A DNA stretch of 64,000 nt from Nocardioides deserti. Its GTDB lineage: Bacteria; Actinomycetota; Actinomycetes; Propionibacteriales; Nocardioidaceae. The DNA lies in the NCBI RefSeq assembly GCF_014266025.1, contig NZ_JACMYC010000003.1, positions 186,001 through 250,000 on the forward strand, written 5' to 3'. The position numbers and the translations under genes are program-made. Below the pieces are notes generated by a model. That model was not told the origin of the DNA and made no database searches. It saw only the letters and a program-made list of their open reading frames with translations. Positions 37,301-47,190 of this stretch are shown here, one piece after another (position 1 is the first letter of the stretch; every line of letters begins with the position of its first letter).

Positions 37301-40300
37301 GGCTGCGCCACGGCGTGAGCTGATTGGTGCGGGTGTTGATGATCGCGATGCCGTAGCGGTCCTGGCCGTTGACCTGCCGGCCGGTGTGGACGACGAGCAG
37401 GCGCCCCTCGTCGCGGGTCAGCTTGAGCCGCTGCACCGTCAGGTCGCCGTTGGTGCCGATGCCGCCGGAGAGGTTGTTGACGAAGTCCGAGCGGACCTCG
37501 CCGGTGGTCGCGTCGAGCGCGACGAGCGCACCGCGCGGCACGTTGTTGATGAGGGTGAACCGGCCGCCGGCGTACACCGTGGTGTTGGTGACCGCCAGCT
37601 CCTGGACCTTGCCGTTGCCGTTGGCCTGGAACCCGTCGATCGGGGCGCCGGTGGCGGGGTCAATCCGTGCGATCGCCGCGCGGCGGACGCCGTTGACCGT
37701 GCCGAAGCTGCCGCCGATGAACAGCTTGGTGCCGTCCGGCGAGGCCTCGACCGCTTCCACCCCGCCGTTGGTGAAGACCGGGCGGAAGCTGGGGTCGACC
37801 AGGCCGGTGGTGGCGTCGAACGCCGCCAGGCCGGCCTGCTGGTACGTCGTGTTGTTGCCGGGAGCGCGGTTGGCGATCGTGGTGAAGGTGCCGGCGACGT
37901 ACGCCCGGTTGCCGACGAACTCGATGTCCCAGATCTCACCGGTGCCGATGTAGGGCATGTTGGTGCGCGGGGTGTCCGGGACGATCCGGGTGTGGCCGGG
38001 CGGGGGGCCGACCGGCGAGGTCTGCACCGTCTGGGTGGCCTCGTCCTCGAGCTCGCCGTCGCTGACGGTCAGCCGGACCAGGCGCGATCCGTTCGACGCG
38101 TAGGTGTGCGCGGGGTCGACGCCGTCACCGGTGGAGCCGTCGCCGAAGTCCCAGGTGTAGGTGAGCTGGTCCTCGTCGGGGTCGAAGGAGTTGCCCGCGT
38201 CGAACTCGCAGGTCAGGCCGGAGCACCCGGCGAAGAAGGTCGCCGTCGGCGCCTCGTTGGTCTGCGTCGCGTCGGTGCCGGGATCGACGACCACGGAGAA
38301 GAGCATCGACCGGGAGGCGGCGTTGCTCGTGCTGGCGGTCCGACCACCGGCGGTGCCGACCGGCAGGTCCGCGCCGGCCGAGTCGCCGAGCACCGTGCTC
38401 ACCTTGCCCGAGCCGGTGGCCGAGGCGGCCGTCCGCTCCGTCGTGCCGTCCGGCAGCGTCCACGTCGTCCCGTCGGTCGAGGACTTCTCGCTCCAGACGT
38501 TGACCAGCCACGACTTGGCGTGCGCCACCGGGACGCTGGGCGTGGTGTGGGCGGTGCCGGTGGTGTTGGAGCCGCCGACCGCGGAGGCGGAGACCACCGC
38601 CGGGCCGGTGCTGCGGTACGCCGCCACCGACATGGTCGACTTGATCCAGGACGCGGTCGTGACGGCCACGTCGGCGCCCACGTCGGCGGGCGTCGCGCTG
38701 CGCGTCCAGGCGCGGCCGCGGATCCCGTTGCCGTCGCGCGACTCCAGCAGGGTCCAGCCGGGGATCGCGGTCGGGAGTGCCACGTCGGTGCTGTTCGTGG
38801 TGAGGAAGAGCACCAGCCGGTCCAGCGGCTTGACGGTCGCCGGGATCCGCACGGTGTGCGACGGGCGGTTGCCCGCGGTGCTCGCGGAGCCGACGAAGGT
38901 GATGTCGCCCTGGACGGTCGTCGACGCCGGCGAGACCGTCGCGGTCTCGGTGTCGGTGTCCTCGCCGTCGCTGACGGTGAGGGTGACCGTGCGGTCCCCC
39001 GCCGCGGCGTACGTGTGCTGGACCGCCTGGCCCGTCCCGGTCTGGCCGTCGCCGAAGGCCCAGCTGTAGGTCAACGGGTCACCGTCGGGGTCGGTGGAGC
39101 CGGCGGCGTTGAAGCTGCAGACCATCGCGTCACAGCTGGAGGTGAACGCCGCGGTGGGCACCTGGTTGGGCGGCGCCTGCCCGGGGCTGATCACCACCGA
39201 GGCGAGCATGCTGCGGGACACCGCGACGCTCGTGGTGGCCGTGCGGCCCGCGGCCGTGCCGGTCGGCACTGGTCCGGCGGAGTCGCCGAGCACCGCGCTG
39301 ATCCGGCCCGAGCCGATCGCCGCGTTGGTGGTCCGCGAGGTGGCGTTCGCCGGCAGGGTCCAGGTGGCCGTGGTCGACGACTTCTCGCTCCAGATGCTGA
39401 CCAGCCACGAGTTGGCGGCCGGCACCGCCACGGGAGGCGTGGTGTGGCTGGTGCTCGAGACGTTGCTGCCGCCGATCGCGGAGTCGGCCACCGAGACGTC
39501 GTCGCCGCGGTACGCCGCGACGCCGACGACGCCCTTGACCGTCGCGCTCGTCCGCGGGATCACGTTGGTGCCCGCGTCCGCCGCGGTGGCGACCTTCGTC
39601 CAGGTGCGGCCACGGATGCCGTTCCCGTCCCGGGCACCGAGCTGGGTCCACCCGGTGGGGGCGGTCACCGTCGCGGAGGTGTCGTTGGTGGTGAGGAAGA
39701 GCACCATGACGTCACCGGCCTCGACCGAGGTCGGGATGCGGACGCTGTGGTTGGTGCGGGCCCCCTGGGTGCTGGCAGCGGCGACGAACGAGATCTCGCC
39801 CTGCACGACGTCCTCGGTCGGGTCGACCGTGCCCTCGGCGTCGTCGGTGGTGGTGCCGTCGCCGACGACGAGTCGGACGGTGCGCGAACCGGGACCGGTG
39901 TAGGCGTGCTGGGCGGTGCGGCCGGTGCCGGTGGCGCCGTCGCCGAAGGTCCAGGCGTAGGTCAGCTCGTCCCCATCCGGGTCGCTGCTGGCGCTCGCGT
40001 CGAAGGTGCAGGTCAGGGCGTCGCAGCTCGACGTGAACGACGCGGTCGGGGCCTGGTTGGGCGCCTCCTGCTCCGGGCCGATCACGATCGAGGACAGCGC
40101 GGTGCGCGAGACGGTGACGCTGGTGGTGGCCGTGCGGCCGGCGGCCGTCCCGACCGGGACCGCTGCGCCGGAGTCGGCGAGGACCGCGCTGATGCGGCCG
40201 GTGCCGGTCGCTGCGTTGGTGGTGCGCTGGGTGGCGCCGGCCGGCAAGGTCCAGGTGGCGGTCGTGGAGGACTTCTCGCTCCAGATGTTGACCAGCCAGG

Positions 40301-41783
40301 AGTTCGGGCGGGCGACCGCCACGGCGGGCGTCGTGTGGCTGCCGGCGGTGGTGTTGCTGCCGCCGATGGCCGAGGCGGTGACGTCCCCGCCGCCGGTGCT
40401 GCGGTACGCCGCCACGCCGACGACCGCCTTCACGGTCGCGCTGGTCGTGGGGGTGAGGTCCGCGCCGGCGTCGGCCGCGGTCGCCACCCGGGTCCAGGTG
40501 CGACCGCGGATGCCGTTGCCGTCGCGGGACTGCAGGAGCGTCCAGCCTGCGGGGTTGCCGACGGTGGCCACGCTGTCGTTGGTGGTGAGGAAGGCGACGA
40601 GCACGTCACCCGGCTCCACGGCGTTGGGCACGACCACCCGGTGGTTGGTGCGCGAGCCGTTGGTGCTGGCCGCGGCGACGAACGAGATCTGGCCCTGCGC
40701 GACCGCCGCCGACGCGGTCACCTCGCGGGACGTGGTGCCGGTGGCGGTGCCGTCGCTGACGGTCAGGGTCACCGTGCGCGTGCCGTCGGCGGCGTACGTG
40801 TGGGACGGGGTGGCGCCGGTGCCGGTCTCCCCGTCGCCGAAGGTCCAGGCGTAGGTCAGGTCGTCGCCGTCGGCGTCGGCGGACCCGGACGCGTTGAAGG
40901 TGCAGGTGAGCTGGTCGCAGGTGGAGGTGAAAGCCGCGGTCGGGGCGGTGTTGACCGGCTCGTCGACCTCGCCGGGGGCGACCACCAGCGAGTAGAGCGC
41001 GGTCCGCGAGGCGGCGACGTCGGTGGTGGCGGTTCGGGTCGTGGCCGCGCCGGCCGCGAGCGGCCCGGCGGAGTCGGCGAGGACCGCGCTGATCTTGCCC
41101 GAGCCGGTGGCCGCGGCGGTCGTGCGTGAGGTGGCGCCGGTGGGCAGGGTCCAGGCGAGCGTCGAGGACGACTTCTCCGACCACACGCTCACCAGCCAGG
41201 ACCCGTCGCCCGCCACCGGCACGCTGGGCGTGGTGTGGCTGGTGCCGCTCGTGTTGCTCCCTCCGACCGCGCTCTCGACGACGGCGGCCGCGCCGGTGCT
41301 GCGGTACGCGGCCACGCTGATGACCGACTTGACGTACGCACTGGTGGTGACCGTGACGTTCGTGCCGGCGTCGGCGGCCGTCGCGGTCCGGGTCCAGGCC
41401 CGGCCCCGGATGCCGTTGCCGTCACGCGACTCCAGCAGCGTCCATCCCGGCAGCGTGTCGGTGAACGTGTCGGTCGACGAGCTGGTCGTGATCGTCAGCA
41501 CCAGCGCGTCACCTGCCTGCACGCCCGCCGGGACACGCACCGTGTGCGCCGTCCGGTTGCCGGCGGTGCTGTCCGCCGCGACGAACCCGATCACGCCGGG
41601 TGCGGCGTGGGCGGGCGCCGCGCTGATGGTCGTGACGGCCAGGACGGGCAGGATCGTCACGAGCGCCGTGAGGATCGCGGCGAGCAGCCGGCCGGCCCGG
41701 GTGCGACGCCGACCGGGCAGGTAGCGGGGCGCAGGGACCGGCGCCGGGCGCCGTACGAGGTGCTGGGACACGAGCTCACCCAT
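34383..41783 (-). CDS. Giant secreted PKD/beta-propeller surface protein (2,466 residues)
   Basis: A signal peptide (basic start [10 protein letters not shown], cut near APAHA) leads to four tandem units of about 297 residues. Each unit has a beta-sandwich of about 200 residues (conserved [27 protein letters not shown], WLVxxWSEKSS) followed by a PKD domain ([27 protein letters not shown]) with a paired Cys. Then a propeller-like region (about 1250-1660, repeats such as [36 protein letters not shown]), four Ig-like modules ([16 protein letters not shown]...), and two more PKD domains at the end. It ends without LPXTG or helix. Likely a glycan-binding or adhesive surface protein; it diverges from the glycan genes across palindromic sites. 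Confidence 0.85.
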   Translation of the reverse strand: MGELVSQHLVRRPAPVPAPRYLPGRRRTRAGRLLAAILTALVTILPVLAVTTISAAPAHAAPGVIGFVAADSTAGNRTAHTVRVPAGVQAGDALVLTITTSSSTDTFTDTLPGWTLLESRDGNGIRGRAWTRTATAADAGTNVTVTTSAYVKSVISVAAYRSTGAAAVVESAVGGSNTSGTSHTTPSVPVAGDGSWLVSVWSEKSSSTLAWTLPTGATSRTTAAATGSGKISAVLADSAGPLAAGAATTRTATTDVAASRTALYSLVVAPGEVDEPVNTAPTAAFTSTCDQLTCTFNASGSADADGDDLTYAWTFGDGETGTGATPSHTYAADGTRTVTLTVSDGTATGTTSREVTASAAVAQGQISFVAAASTNGSRTNHRVVVPNAVEPGDVLVAFLTTNDSVATVGNPAGWTLLQSRDGNGIRGRTWTRVATAADAGADLTPTTSATVKAVVGVAAYRSTGGGDVTASAIGGSNTTAGSHTTPAVAVARPNSWLVNIWSEKSSTTATWTLPAGATQRTTNAATGTGRISAVLADSGAAVPVGTAAGRTATTSVTVSRTALSSIVIGPEQEAPNQAPTASFTSSCDALTCTFDASASSDPDGDELTYAWTFGDGATGTGRTAQHAYTGPGSRTVRLVVGDGTTTDDAEGTVDPTEDVVQGEISFVAAASTQGARTNHSVRIPTSVEAGDVMVLFLTTNDTSATVTAPTGWTQLGARDGNGIRGRTWTKVATAADAGTNVIPRTSATVKGVVGVAAYRGDDVSVADSAIGGSNVSSTSHTTPPVAVPAANSWLVSIWSEKSSTTATWTLPANATSRTTNAAIGSGRISAVLGDSAGPVPTGTAAGRTATTSVAVSRSMLASVVISPGQAPPNQVPTAAFTSSCDAMVCSFNAAGSTDPDGDPLTYSWAFGDGQTGTGQAVQHTYAAAGDRTVTLTVSDGEDTDTETATVSPASTTVQGDITFVGSASTAGNRPSHTVRIPATVKPLDRLVLFLTTNSTDVALPTAIPGWTLLESRDGNGIRGRAWTRSATPADVGADVAVTTASWIKSTMSVAAYRSTGPAVVSASAVGGSNTTGTAHTTPSVPVAHAKSWLVNVWSEKSSTDGTTWTLPDGTTERTAASATGSGKVSTVLGDSAGADLPVGTAGGRTASTSNAASRSMLFSVVVDPGTDATQTNEAPTATFFAGCSGLTCEFDAGNSFDPDEDQLTYTWDFGDGSTGDGVDPAHTYASNGSRLVRLTVSDGELEDEATQTVQTSPVGPPPGHTRIVPDTPRTNMPYIGTGEIWDIEFVGNRAYVAGTFTTIANRAPGNNTTYQQAGLAAFDATTGLVDPSFRPVFTNGGVEAVEASPDGTKLFIGGSFGTVNGVRRAAIARIDPATGAPIDGFQANGNGKVQELAVTNTTVYAGGRFTLINNVPRGALVALDATTGEVRSDFVNNLSGGIGTNGDLTVQRLKLTRDEGRLLVVHTGRQVNGQDRYGIAIINTRTNQLTPWRSRLWEENLQYVGGIQRIYGGDISPDGTWFAVSSGSGGDRPPINDTIIAYPIDGGDNMQPMWISRAFDSVYSVAISEQAVYIGGHFAWNESPTSPQPWPGLDDQGYGTGQGLSGYGLGDAVVKRQHLGALNPADGTALEWNPTSNSFEGNKHIELTSRGLWTGGDATTQGEYNVGRLAFFDFASIPNGNGVETTIVDPIEGRIKPVAESFTVNGTASAANGVRSVQVEIMDRQSRRYLNDDLTTWGTTTSNTIDATLANPGTPSTAWTLPLTVANNRELTITARAVSSSGAQDPSKATKKFETFGTADQAPNTSVRGPSGRLINSRTFIITGSATDDVGVNSLTLAIKDSQNRYLQADGTASTAYNAFRVTPDVVGGLSTTWSFEVTVPHEDEWMVQVRATDTAGQGDLDTADRSWLVAENAVAPTVTISQPTAMTPPTTVGTVQVTPGQPITFSGTATDDEDLAFVEITLRNTTTRENLAADGTWGVDSIAGQYRISPVNISGSTYNWSYTTPFNLKPGSYSFSVSAQDDMGLSTPFNMQGRLNLAAQIAGDAPPDGLLDVTGTITGGQSLQLDLTGRATDDKGVAEVRISLRDQDTNRYLQPNGSMGAAFATLNAALATPGGTSTTFSLPVTLPTQGDWAVTAFAFDTVGQQDTSTSGATARYRIYPGDQPPTLTENLFAPVEGAVFPDGKIFISGRAEDDQAMREVEVAVINAAGQYMSGSGTFTSTNPSWREAFLNSPGTPGSNFSYTTPVIPAGDYTVLARAIDQHDQVTPVPTERHVTVTVPDGNQAPVPSFTVSCNQNVCTFDARSSTDENPTALTYSWNFGNGSGSGAVVTRTYTAANTYTVTLTARDEWGTTAATTQTVTITEPTTNQPPTAVFNTPACTNLSCNFSAGGSTDPNTGDTLAYRWNWGDGTPDSTSSGATHAFAAAGTYTVTLTVTDGWGKATTATREVTVAAAAAVGPAARTAAP
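38050..41600 (-). repeat. Four tandem ~0.89-kb coding repeats in the giant PKD gene
   Basis: The segment encoding DGNGIRGR recurs near 38730, 39617, 40511 and 41411, a period of 887-900 bp, each copy carrying the same domain pair. The copies differ at many positions, so they are old enough to be stable but could still recombine. Confidence 0.75.
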
Positions 41784-41849
41784 CCACGAAGGAGACGGCC
41801 GCAGGAGTGCGACCTGTCCGGAATCGTCGGCTCGTCGGCCGCCCGCCTC

Positions 41850-41866
41850 ATGCCCAAATTTGATGG
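41850..41866 (-). promoter_or_regulatory. Surface-locus palindrome site A
   Basis: ATGCCCAAATTTGATGG; on the minus strand CAAATTTGGGCAT. A diverged copy of the TACCCCA-NN-TGGGGTA element, 67 bp before the giant PKD gene. Confidence 0.5.
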
Positions 41867-41911
41867 ACCTTCGCCGGCCGCCCCGGCGGCCCGCTCACCG
41901 ACGACGGAGGT

Positions 41912-41928
41912 CACCGAAATTGGTCATG
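41912..41928 (+). promoter_or_regulatory. Surface-locus palindrome site B
   Basis: CACCGAAATTGGTCATG, 63 bp before the Alg14-like gene; nearly identical in pattern to the copy at 61450-61466 (CACCGAACTTGGGGATG). Confidence 0.45.
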
Positions 41929-41990
41929 CCACTCCGGCGGCTGGTTCCTAGCGTGAGCGTCGTCCCGCAGGTCCCGAACCAGGAGGCGTC

Positions 41991-42440
41991 ATGAAGGTGT
42001 TGCTCGTCAGCTCCTCCGGAGGGCACCTCGCGCAGCTGATGTGCCTGCGGCCGTGGTGGAGCCAGCACGAGCGGCACTGGGTCACCTTCGACACCCCCGA
42101 CGCGGTGAGCAAGCTCGACGGCGAGCAGGTCACGTGGGCCCACCACCCCACCACCCGCAACGTCCGCAACCTGCTGCGCAACACCCTCCTGGCCCGACGG
42201 CTCCTCGCCGAGCACCGCCCCGACGTGGTGGTGAGCACCGGCGCCGGGGTGGCCGTCCCGTTCTTCTGGCTGCACCGGTCCTGCGGCGCGTCGAGCGTCT
42301 ACCTCGAGGTCTTCGACCGGATCGACACCCCGACCCTCACCGGCCGGCTGTGCCGCCCCATGACCGACCTGTTCCTGGTGCAGTGGCCCGAGCAGCAGCA
42401 GCTCTACCGGTCCAGCGTCCTCCTCGGGAGCGTCTGGTGA
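41991..42440 (+). CDS. Alg14/PssD-like glycosyltransferase subunit (membrane-recruiting half)
   Basis: A 149-residue protein matching the N-terminal half of GT28-type UDP-GlcNAc transferases. It starts MKVLLVSSSGGHLAQLMCL, the Alg14/EpsE opening, and has RPDVVVSTGAGVAVPFFWL and YLEVFDRIDTPTLTGRLC, where the E/D residues face the acceptor. Alg14-type proteins anchor the catalytic partner at the membrane. The next gene is that partner, overlapping by GTGA. It adds a sugar to a lipid-linked repeat unit. First gene of a three-gene unit with the sugar-phosphate transferase. Confidence 0.88.
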   Translation: MKVLLVSSSGGHLAQLMCLRPWWSQHERHWVTFDTPDAVSKLDGEQVTWAHHPTTRNVRNLLRNTLLARRLLAEHRPDVVVSTGAGVAVPFFWLHRSCGASSVYLEVFDRIDTPTLTGRLCRPMTDLFLVQWPEQQQLYRSSVLLGSVW

Positions 42441-43027
42441 CCACCGCGCCGCTCGTCGCGGTGCTCCTCGGCACCGACCACCACCCCTTCGACCGGCTGG
42501 TCACGTGGGTCCAGGAGGTACGCCGTGCGACCGGCGCCGACGTCTTCGTCCAGCACGGCGCGACGGCGCTGCCGGCGGACGTGCCGGGTGCGGCGATGCT
42601 GGGCACCGGCGAGCTCCTCGGCCTGCTCGACCGCGCGACGGCCGTGGTGACCCACGGCGGACCCGGCCTGATCATGGAGGCGCGGGCGGCCGGGCACGTC
42701 CCGGTCGTGGTCCCGCGCGACCCCCGGCTGGGTGAGCACGTGGACGACCACCAGCAGCGGTTCGTCGCGCGGATCGGCGGCACCGGCCTGGTCGCCGCGG
42801 CGCCGCAGCTCCCGCTGTTCCGCCGGGCCGTCGCGCTCGCCCTCGTCGATGGCGGGGAGCGGCCCTTCGCCCCCGGCAGCGCGGCGCGCCTCGCGGCGGC
42901 CGCTGCGGCCGGACCAGCCGGACCGGCCGGACCACCCGGAGCAACCGGACCGGCCCTCGGCACCACGGACACCGCCCCGGCGCGGTTCGGTCGCCTCGTC
43001 GACGAGCTGCTGGGCCGGTCCTCGTGA
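42437..43027 (+). CDS. Alg13/PssE-like glycosyltransferase subunit (nucleotide-sugar half)
   Basis: A 196-residue C-terminal half of a GT28-type enzyme, from GTG 42437. VAVLLGTDHHPFDRLVTWV opens the Rossmann fold, and VVTHGGPGLIMEARAAGHVPVVVPRDPRLGEHVDDHQ is the UDP-sugar pocket. The end (about 155-180) is an Ala/Gly/Pro-rich linker not usual in the family. It works as a heterodimer with the upstream Alg14-like protein, and overlaps the next gene (GTGA). Confidence 0.87.
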   Translation: MTTAPLVAVLLGTDHHPFDRLVTWVQEVRRATGADVFVQHGATALPADVPGAAMLGTGELLGLLDRATAVVTHGGPGLIMEARAAGHVPVVVPRDPRLGEHVDDHQQRFVARIGGTGLVAAAPQLPLFRRAVALALVDGGERPFAPGSAARLAAAAAAGPAGPAGPPGATGPALGTTDTAPARFGRLVDELLGRSS

Positions 43028-44541
43028 CGGCGACCGCGCCGACGGGCCTTCCCGACCTCGACCCCGCGCTCCCGGATCTGGAGGAACCGGACCTGGACGA
43101 GCCGGACCTGGAGGAGCCGGGCGCGCAGCCGCCGGTCGTGTCCGCGACGCGGGCACCCAGCCCGATCTCCGCGATCCTCAGCCGCGACCCCATGCGCGGG
43201 GACCTGCACTGGCGCCCGCCCCTGCTCCTGGCCGCCGGGGACGTCGCGGCCGCGACGGCCGCCGCCACGGTGGCCGTCCGCGACACGCCCTCGGTGCCCG
43301 TCGTGGCGCTCCTCGTCGTGGCCTGGCTGCTCCTGCTCTCGGCGGACCACTGCTACGACCGGCACGTCGCCTCACGGCTGGACCAGGTCCGTCGCGTGGC
43401 CCGCTGCGGGACCGTGCTGGTCGCCGCCTCCGCAGTCGGGGCCACCCTCCTCGAGCCGCAGCTCCGTCCACGGCAGCTGCTGGTGCTGACGCTGACCGCC
43501 ACGGCGATCAGCGGCGCCCAGCGCCTCGTCGGGGACCGGTGGCGTGGCGGCACCCGGGAGCGGATCCCGGTCGTCGTCGCGGGGCACCGTCGGGAGGTCG
43601 CGCGGGTGATGGCCGAGCTCGACCGGAGCCGGGGCCACCGGTACCGCGTGGCGGGCGTCTGCGTCGCCACCAGCACCGGCCGCTCGCTCGGCGTGCCGGA
43701 GACGTGCGGCTTCGACCGGCTCCCCACCGTCGCGGTCCAGCACGGGGCGCGCGCGGTCATCGTCGTCCCCTGCCGGCACCTCGAGCCGATGACCCTCCGC
43801 CGCCTCGGCTGGCAGCTCGAGGGATCCGGCACCTCGCTGATGGTCGCGTCCGGCCTCTTCGACGTGGCCGCGGCGCGGGCGCGCATCGGGTACGCCGGGG
43901 ACCTCCCGCTGCTGCACGTCCGGCACGCGGAGCTCACCGGCGCCCGCCGGCTGCTCGAGGCCGGCGCCGAGCGGGTCGCGGCCGCCGTGGCCCTGGTCCT
44001 GCTCGCACCGCTGCTCGGGCTGCTCGCCCTCGCGGTGCGTCACGACACCCCGGGCGCGGCCTTCTTCCGACAGGTCCGGATCGGCCGCAACGGCCGCCCG
44101 TTCTCGATGATCAAGCTGCGGAGCATGGTGGCCGACGCGGAGAACCGCCGCGCCACGGTCGAGGGGCTCAACGAGTCCGACGGCGTGCTGTTCAAGGCAC
44201 GCACGGACCCCCGGGTGACGCGGGTCGGCGCCGTGCTGCGCCGCTACTCCCTCGACGAGCTCCCCCAGCTCGTCAACGTGGTCCGCGGCGAGATGTCGCT
44301 CGTGGGACCGCGACCGCCCCTGCCCGAGGAGGTCGCGCGGTACGACGCCGACACCCGGCGCCGGCTGGCCGTCCGCCCCGGCATCACCGGGCTGTGGCAG
44401 GTCTCGGGACGCTCGGACCTCTCCTGGGAGGAGACCGTGCGGCTGGACCTGCGCTACGTCGACAACTGGTCGTTGGGCCTGGACCTGCGGATCCTGTGCC
44501 GCACCGTCCGGGCCGTCGTCCGGCACGACGGCGCGTACTGA
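43024..44541 (+). CDS. Polyprenyl glycosylphosphotransferase (initiating sugar transferase)
   Basis: A 505-residue WbaP/CpsE-type enzyme that moves a sugar-1-phosphate to undecaprenyl phosphate, the first step of repeat-unit synthesis. An acidic N-terminus (EEPDLDEPDLEEPG) is followed by four helices (about 65-160), a Rossmann-like domain (about 175-290) and, after a fifth helix near 325, the catalytic core: FFRQVRIGRNGRPFSMIKLRSM, RVGAVLRRYSLDELPQLVNV, GEMSLVGPRPPLPEEV and RPGITGLWQVSGRSDLSW. All conserved residues are present. Overlaps the Alg13-like gene. Confidence 0.95.
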   Translation: MTATAPTGLPDLDPALPDLEEPDLDEPDLEEPGAQPPVVSATRAPSPISAILSRDPMRGDLHWRPPLLLAAGDVAAATAAATVAVRDTPSVPVVALLVVAWLLLLSADHCYDRHVASRLDQVRRVARCGTVLVAASAVGATLLEPQLRPRQLLVLTLTATAISGAQRLVGDRWRGGTRERIPVVVAGHRREVARVMAELDRSRGHRYRVAGVCVATSTGRSLGVPETCGFDRLPTVAVQHGARAVIVVPCRHLEPMTLRRLGWQLEGSGTSLMVASGLFDVAAARARIGYAGDLPLLHVRHAELTGARRLLEAGAERVAAAVALVLLAPLLGLLALAVRHDTPGAAFFRQVRIGRNGRPFSMIKLRSMVADAENRRATVEGLNESDGVLFKARTDPRVTRVGAVLRRYSLDELPQLVNVVRGEMSLVGPRPPLPEEVARYDADTRRRLAVRPGITGLWQVSGRSDLSWEETVRLDLRYVDNWSLGLDLRILCRTVRAVVRHDGAY

Positions 44542-44617
44542 CGCGGCGCTCGCCCGACGTCGCGCGCGCGTAACACCCGGACCGGCACCCGGCTGCGCCG
44601 GGGGTCGACCCTCCGCA

Positions 44618-44633
44618 TACCCAATGTGGGGTA
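44618..44633 (+). promoter_or_regulatory. Surface-locus palindrome site C
   Basis: TACCCAATGTGGGGTA, extended on both sides by GC. One mismatch from a perfect 7-2-7 palindrome. Its centre is 26 bp from the centre of site D. Confidence 0.7.
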
Positions 44634-44643
44634 CGCCACCACA

Positions 44644-44659
44644 TGCCCAATTTGGGGGA
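44644..44659 (+). promoter_or_regulatory. Surface-locus palindrome site D
   Basis: TGCCCAATTTGGGGGA, second copy of the pair upstream of the first GH26-like gene. Confidence 0.6.
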
Positions 44660-44816
44660 TGACACGAGGCCTGCTGCTCTCCTCGCCTGCCTACGGTGAC
44701 GCGCCCGCCGAGCTCGGTGCGGCGTACCCGAACCGCAGAGGCAGACGATCATCCGTACCACCGCCACAGCAGCGGCCGCCGTCGGAACGGCGACCCTGCT
44801 CCTCTCCACCCTGTCC

Positions 44817-46370
44817 ATGAACACCCCCGCCGCCGCCGCGGTCGCCGACCTCGGCGTCCGGAACGGCAGCGTCGAGCGCGGCACCAGCGGCTACTCCGTC
44901 TCCGGGGGCGCCGGTGCCCAGCTCCAGACGTCCACGACCGCGCGCACCGGCAACCGGTCGCTGCGCGTGCGGACGATCCGGCCCGCGTACGTCCAGGTCG
45001 ACAGCCTGGCCACGCCCGACGCCACCGCCGCGCCGCGAGGCACCCAGGGCACCGCCGGCGCCTGGTTCCGCACGTCCGCGCGCCAGAAGGTCACGCTGGT
45101 CGCCCGCGAGGTCACCCGCTCCGGCGGCTGGGTCCAGAGCCGACGCACCAGCACCACGGTCGCCGCCGGCCGGTGGACCTCGCTCCAGGTGCCGATCACG
45201 ACCACGCGCGCCGGGTCGACGCTGCGCGTCCGGGTCGTGCTTCCCAAGGCCGGCCGCAAGCACGACGTGCTCCTCGACGACGTCGCGATGGCCACGCCCG
45301 GCGCGCCCGCCGACACCACGGCGCCCGAGCCGACCCCGACGCCCACCCCCACGCCCACGCCCACGCCCACGCCCACGCCCACGCCGACCCCGACGCCGAC
45401 GCCGACGCCCACGCCGACGCCGGTCCCGACGCCCACGCCGACCCCCACGCCGACCCCCACGCCGGTCCCGACCGTCCCGCCGGTCTCCGCGCCCACTCCC
45501 ACGGGCACGCTGACCAACGGGTGCACCTACAGCGCCCGGGGCATCCCGAGCTGCGGCGCATACTTCGGGGCGGCGTACGGCGGCAACTCCGACCCGGCCA
45601 CCCTCGAGCAGCAGGCCGGCCGCCGGCTGGGCGTGCGGCGCACGTTCTACACCGCCACCGGCGTGAGCTCGGCGGTCCGGACCGCGACGACCGACCTCGC
45701 GCAGGGTCGCCTCCCGTGGATCAGCTTCAAGCTGCCCCACTCCTGGGAGCAGATGGCCGCCGGCGCAGGTGACGCCTGGGCCAAGGACATCGCGAAGCGG
45801 TTCGCCGCGCTCGACGGCCCGGTCTGGGTGGCCTTCCACCACGAGCCGGAGGGTGACGGCAACATCGACGCCTGGCGCCAGATGCAGGAGCGCCTTGCTC
45901 CCCTGGTCCGCGCCGCGGCGCCCAACGTGGCGTACACCGTCGTGCTGACCGGGTGGAACCAGTTCTACGGCGCGAGCCAGTACAGCCTGGACAACCTGTG
46001 GCCGCGGAACACCAAGATCGACGTCGCCGGCTTCGACCTCTACAACGAGTACGGCGTCGTGAAGAACGGCAAGACGATCACCAAGATGTCCGACTTCGAC
46101 ACCGACTACTTCGCCAAGATCCAGACCTGGGCACAGGCGAACGACGTCGCGTGGGGCATGGCCGAGTGGGCCCTGACCGACGAGGGACACGCCAAGGACC
46201 CGCGCTGGATCGACCGCACCTACGACCAGCTGGTCGCGCGCGGCGGCGTCGCGGCGGCGTACTTCAACACCGAGCTGAACGCCTACGGCTCGTGGCTCCT
46301 CGGCAGCGCGTCGAAGCGGCAGGACTTCGCCAACGGGCTGAGCGACTCCGCGGCGCTGCCGCGCCCGTGA
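44817..46370 (+). CDS. Secreted GH26-like protein with carbohydrate-binding-like front and Pro-Thr linker
   Basis: A protein of 517 residues from ATG 44817. The frame is open upstream and encodes [20 protein letters not shown], an evident signal-peptide core, but has no ATG, GTG or TTG; ATC 44748 behind AGAGG is the position expected for the true start. Residues 1-165 form a CBM-like beta domain, 170-220 are a (PT)n linker, then comes a GH26-like barrel: [25 protein letters not shown] (Glu 343) and MAEWAL (Glu 450), spaced as acid/base and nucleophile. Likely trims or binds the locus polysaccharide. A shorter paralogue is at 53560-54612. Confidence 0.82.
   Translation: MNTPAAAAVADLGVRNGSVERGTSGYSVSGGAGAQLQTSTTARTGNRSLRVRTIRPAYVQVDSLATPDATAAPRGTQGTAGAWFRTSARQKVTLVAREVTRSGGWVQSRRTSTTVAAGRWTSLQVPITTTRAGSTLRVRVVLPKAGRKHDVLLDDVAMATPGAPADTTAPEPTPTPTPTPTPTPTPTPTPTPTPTPTPTPTPVPTPTPTPTPTPTPVPTVPPVSAPTPTGTLTNGCTYSARGIPSCGAYFGAAYGGNSDPATLEQQAGRRLGVRRTFYTATGVSSAVRTATTDLAQGRLPWISFKLPHSWEQMAAGAGDAWAKDIAKRFAALDGPVWVAFHHEPEGDGNIDAWRQMQERLAPLVRAAAPNVAYTVVLTGWNQFYGASQYSLDNLWPRNTKIDVAGFDLYNEYGVVKNGKTITKMSDFDTDYFAKIQTWAQANDVAWGMAEWALTDEGHAKDPRWIDRTYDQLVARGGVAAAYFNTELNAYGSWLLGSASKRQDFANGLSDSAALPRP
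45330..45475. repeat. Hexanucleotide array coding the Pro-Thr linker
   Basis: About two dozen near-copies of CCCACG/CCGACG encode alternating Pro and Thr. The length can vary in six-base steps without shifting the frame. Confidence 0.85.
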
Positions 46371-46400
46371 CCCACCGCTCCGCCTGACGCACGACCCGTC

Positions 46401-46430
46401 GGGGGTCGGTCACCTCGGTGACCGGCCCCC
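46401..46430. terminator. Bidirectional hairpin between GH26-like and LuxR-type genes
   Basis: GGGGGTCGGTCAC (46401-46413) pairs with GTGACCGGCCCCC (46418-46430), with one G-U pair and a four-base loop, between two convergent genes. Confidence 0.75.
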
Positions 46431-46434
46431 GTCC

Positions 46435-46480
46435 CCGTCTCTCGCCACCGTCTCTCGTCACCGTCTCTCGTCACCGTCTC
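46435..46480. repeat. Tandem CCGTCTCTCGTCA repeats across the end of the LuxR-type gene
   Basis: Three full 13-bp units and one partial unit. The array reaches into the last codons of the minus-strand regulator, so its stop codon lies inside a repeat unit. Confidence 0.8.
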
Positions 46481-47190
46481 GCCACCACCCGTCGGTAGAC
46501 CGCGACGGCGGAGAGCTGGGAGTTCACCTCGAGCTTGCGCAGCACCGCCTTGACCTGGCTGCGCACGGTCTGCTCGCTCACGCCGGTCCCCTCGGCGATC
46601 TCGGCGACCGTGACCCCCTCGTAGAGCAGCCCGAGGATCTCGCGCTCGCGGGTGCTCAGCCGGCCGATCAACGTCGACGCCCGCGAGTCGCTCCGCTCGC
46701 TCTCCCGCCACGCCTCGACCATCGCCCGTCGCCGGGCCGGCGAGAGCAGGTCCTGCCCGCCGAACAGCAGCGCGAGCGCGAGCGCGAGGTCGTCGAGGCT
46801 CACCGAGGTCGGCAGCACGCCGGCGGCCCCCGCCTGCACCATCGCCCCCCAGACCGGGTCGGACGGGTCGCTGACCACGAGCAGCCACCGCAGCGGCGCA
46901 GCCTCCACGACGGCCCGTGCCTCCTCCCGACGACGTGCCGTGACCAGGTCGCCGAAGATGACGCCGACCCGCGAGCGCGCGAGCTGCACCTGGCGCCGGT
47001 GCTCGGGGGCCGAGCGGTGCGGCGGCGGCCAGTCCAGCGCGACCGCGTCGAACCCGCGGCTGCGCAGGGCCACCCGCACGGTCTCCCCCACCAGCCGCTC
47101 CTCGGCCATCAGCACGAGCCGGCGCCGTACGCCGGGGCGGTGCTCACCCTGGGCGTCGGGCAGCATCAGGTCGCCCGGGCCCGCGGTCAT
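46471..47190 (-). CDS. LuxR/NarL-type regulator with degenerate receiver
   Basis: A 239-residue DNA-binding protein from ATG 47190, which overlaps the lipoprotein stop (ATGA). The N-terminal part folds like a receiver (RRLVLMAEERLVGETVRVAL to VWGAMVQAGAAGVLPTSVSLDDLALAL) but the acidic pocket is replaced (AEER for xDDx), and the usual Lys is Pro-Thr-Ser, so normal phosphorylation is unlikely; an Asp remains in IFGDLV. The C-terminal HTH is a full GerE type (LSTREREILGLLYEGVTVAEIAEGTGVSEQTVRSQVKAVLRKLEV). Encoded as the last gene of a surface-protein operon, it is a good candidate for binding the locus palindromes. Confidence 0.88.
   Translation of the reverse strand: MTAGPGDLMLPDAQGEHRPGVRRRLVLMAEERLVGETVRVALRSRGFDAVALDWPPPHRSAPEHRRQVQLARSRVGVIFGDLVTARRREEARAVVEAAPLRWLLVVSDPSDPVWGAMVQAGAAGVLPTSVSLDDLALALALLFGGQDLLSPARRRAMVEAWRESERSDSRASTLIGRLSTREREILGLLYEGVTVAEIAEGTGVSEQTVRSQVKAVLRKLEVNSQLSAVAVYRRVVARR

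Noticed and set aside
36852..41129. A 1,425-codon open frame on the plus strand
   Set aside because: It lies opposite the giant PKD gene, has no signal or domain, and is low-complexity Arg/Gly/Val/Asp; it results from the GC-rich third positions of the real gene.
38050..41600. Regular repeats that could suggest a CRISPR or satellite array
   Set aside because: The period is about 890 bp and the units translate to the same protein domains in one frame.
45330..45475. Short tandem array resembling a CRISPR or origin iterons
   Set aside because: It is an in-frame Pro-Thr linker within a secreted protein; there are no spacers.
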